Shown piece by piece: positions 13,632 through 13,915 of a DNA stretch of 13,915 bases. The position numbers and the translations under genes were made by a program. How positions within the stretch are numbered: the first letter of the stretch is position 1; each line of letters starts with the position of its first letter. The notes below the pieces were generated by a model, which saw only the letters and a list, made by a program, of their open reading frames with translations, searched no databases and was not told the origin of the DNA. Origin of the DNA: an uncultured Coriobacteriales bacterium (GTDB taxonomy: Bacteria; Actinomycetota; Coriobacteriia; Coriobacteriales; Atopobiaceae). Location: contig CAMZCV010000008.1 in assembly GCA_947305035.1 (NCBI GenBank), positions 1-13,915 on the forward strand. The letters run 5' to 3'.

Positions 13632-13915
13632 ATGAACAGCCTGGTCCTCTACCGCATCATCTACGCGCTCGCTGCAGCCAACGGGCGCGAGAAGGCGCTG
13701 TTCGGCACATGCGCGCCGGCTGCAGAGGAGGCGTTCAGCCGCAGCTGCCCCACCGACGACGTTCCCGAGCTGTGGTTCGAGCTGCCGCTTTTGGGAGACC
13801 CCTGGTTCGACCTGCACGCGCTCGCCTCGCACGAGCACCTGGACCCCGACATGACCTTCGCTCCCGAGACCTGCGGAGACTGCCCGGAGGCGTTCGCATG
13901 GTTTGCCCGCCGGGG
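13632..13915 (+). CDS. Unrecognised protein, cut by the window end
   Basis: From ATG 13632 (AGGGA about eight bases before) the frame stays open for 94 codons to the window edge, with codon use like its neighbours. It reads MNSLVLYRIIYALAAANGRE and later includes VPELWFELPLLGDPWFDLHA and the CGDC pair. It is probably soluble, rich in acidic residues and Trp, with several Cys. I recognise no family. Its position just behind the ATP-grasp gene suggests a shared pathway. The C-terminus is missing. Confidence 0.72.
   Translation, partial: MNSLVLYRIIYALAAANGREKALFGTCAPAAEEAFSRSCPTDDVPELWFELPLLGDPWFDLHALASHEHLDPDMTFAPETCGDCPEAFAWFARR

Noticed and set aside
12327..13838. Minus-strand open frame opposite the ATP-grasp gene
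   Set aside because: Shadow of the ATP-grasp gene; no ribosome site and no recognisable domain.

Overview
The window is GC-rich, with long high-GC codons and strong AGGAGG-type ribosome sites. Its gene content (PyrR-type attenuator before carAB, Nif11-leader peptides, a ThiT-type thiamine uptake protein, a PepSY lipoprotein) suggests a gut Coriobacteriia relative, most likely Collinsella or a neighbour. That assignment is an inference from gene style, not from a marker gene.

Left part (1-7845, plus strand) is mostly metabolic. A pyrimidine attenuator (PyrR-binding hairpin, then an intrinsic terminator) precedes carA and carB. CarA consists only of its N-terminal domain, with no glutamine amidotransferase domain, and its stop overlaps the carB start. 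Next is a two-gene operon: a membrane-anchored GNAT-like protein, then a ThiT-like S component. Then comes GMP synthase, again only the ATP-pyrophosphatase and dimerisation part with no amidotransferase domain. Two glutamine-dependent nucleotide enzymes in one window have therefore lost the same type of domain. The spacers before the GNAT gene and before guaA share tandem palindromic units and an identical GCGATATACTT promoter core, so they look like two copies of one intergenic cassette.

Middle part (7846-10711) is accessory-like: an AT-richer spacer with a strong hairpin, a minus-strand PepSY lipoprotein, and three separate Nif11-type leader-peptide genes. The first two carry short 24-residue cores; the third carries a zinc-ribbon-like core. 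Between the second and third lies a minus-strand fragment of a tyrosine integrase. After the third gene and its terminator comes about 0.9 kb of decayed sequence. It includes a well-started but broken frame resembling the N-terminus of a radical SAM peptide maturase, and an 18-bp perfect inverted repeat. This reads as the remnant of a mobile RiPP (peptide natural product) locus whose precursors survive without an intact modifying enzyme in the window.

Right part (10712-13915, plus strand) holds an alpha/beta hydrolase translationally coupled to a ZIP-family metal transporter, with a possible metal-regulator operator upstream. It is followed by an ATP-grasp ligase and an unrecognised gene cut by the window end.
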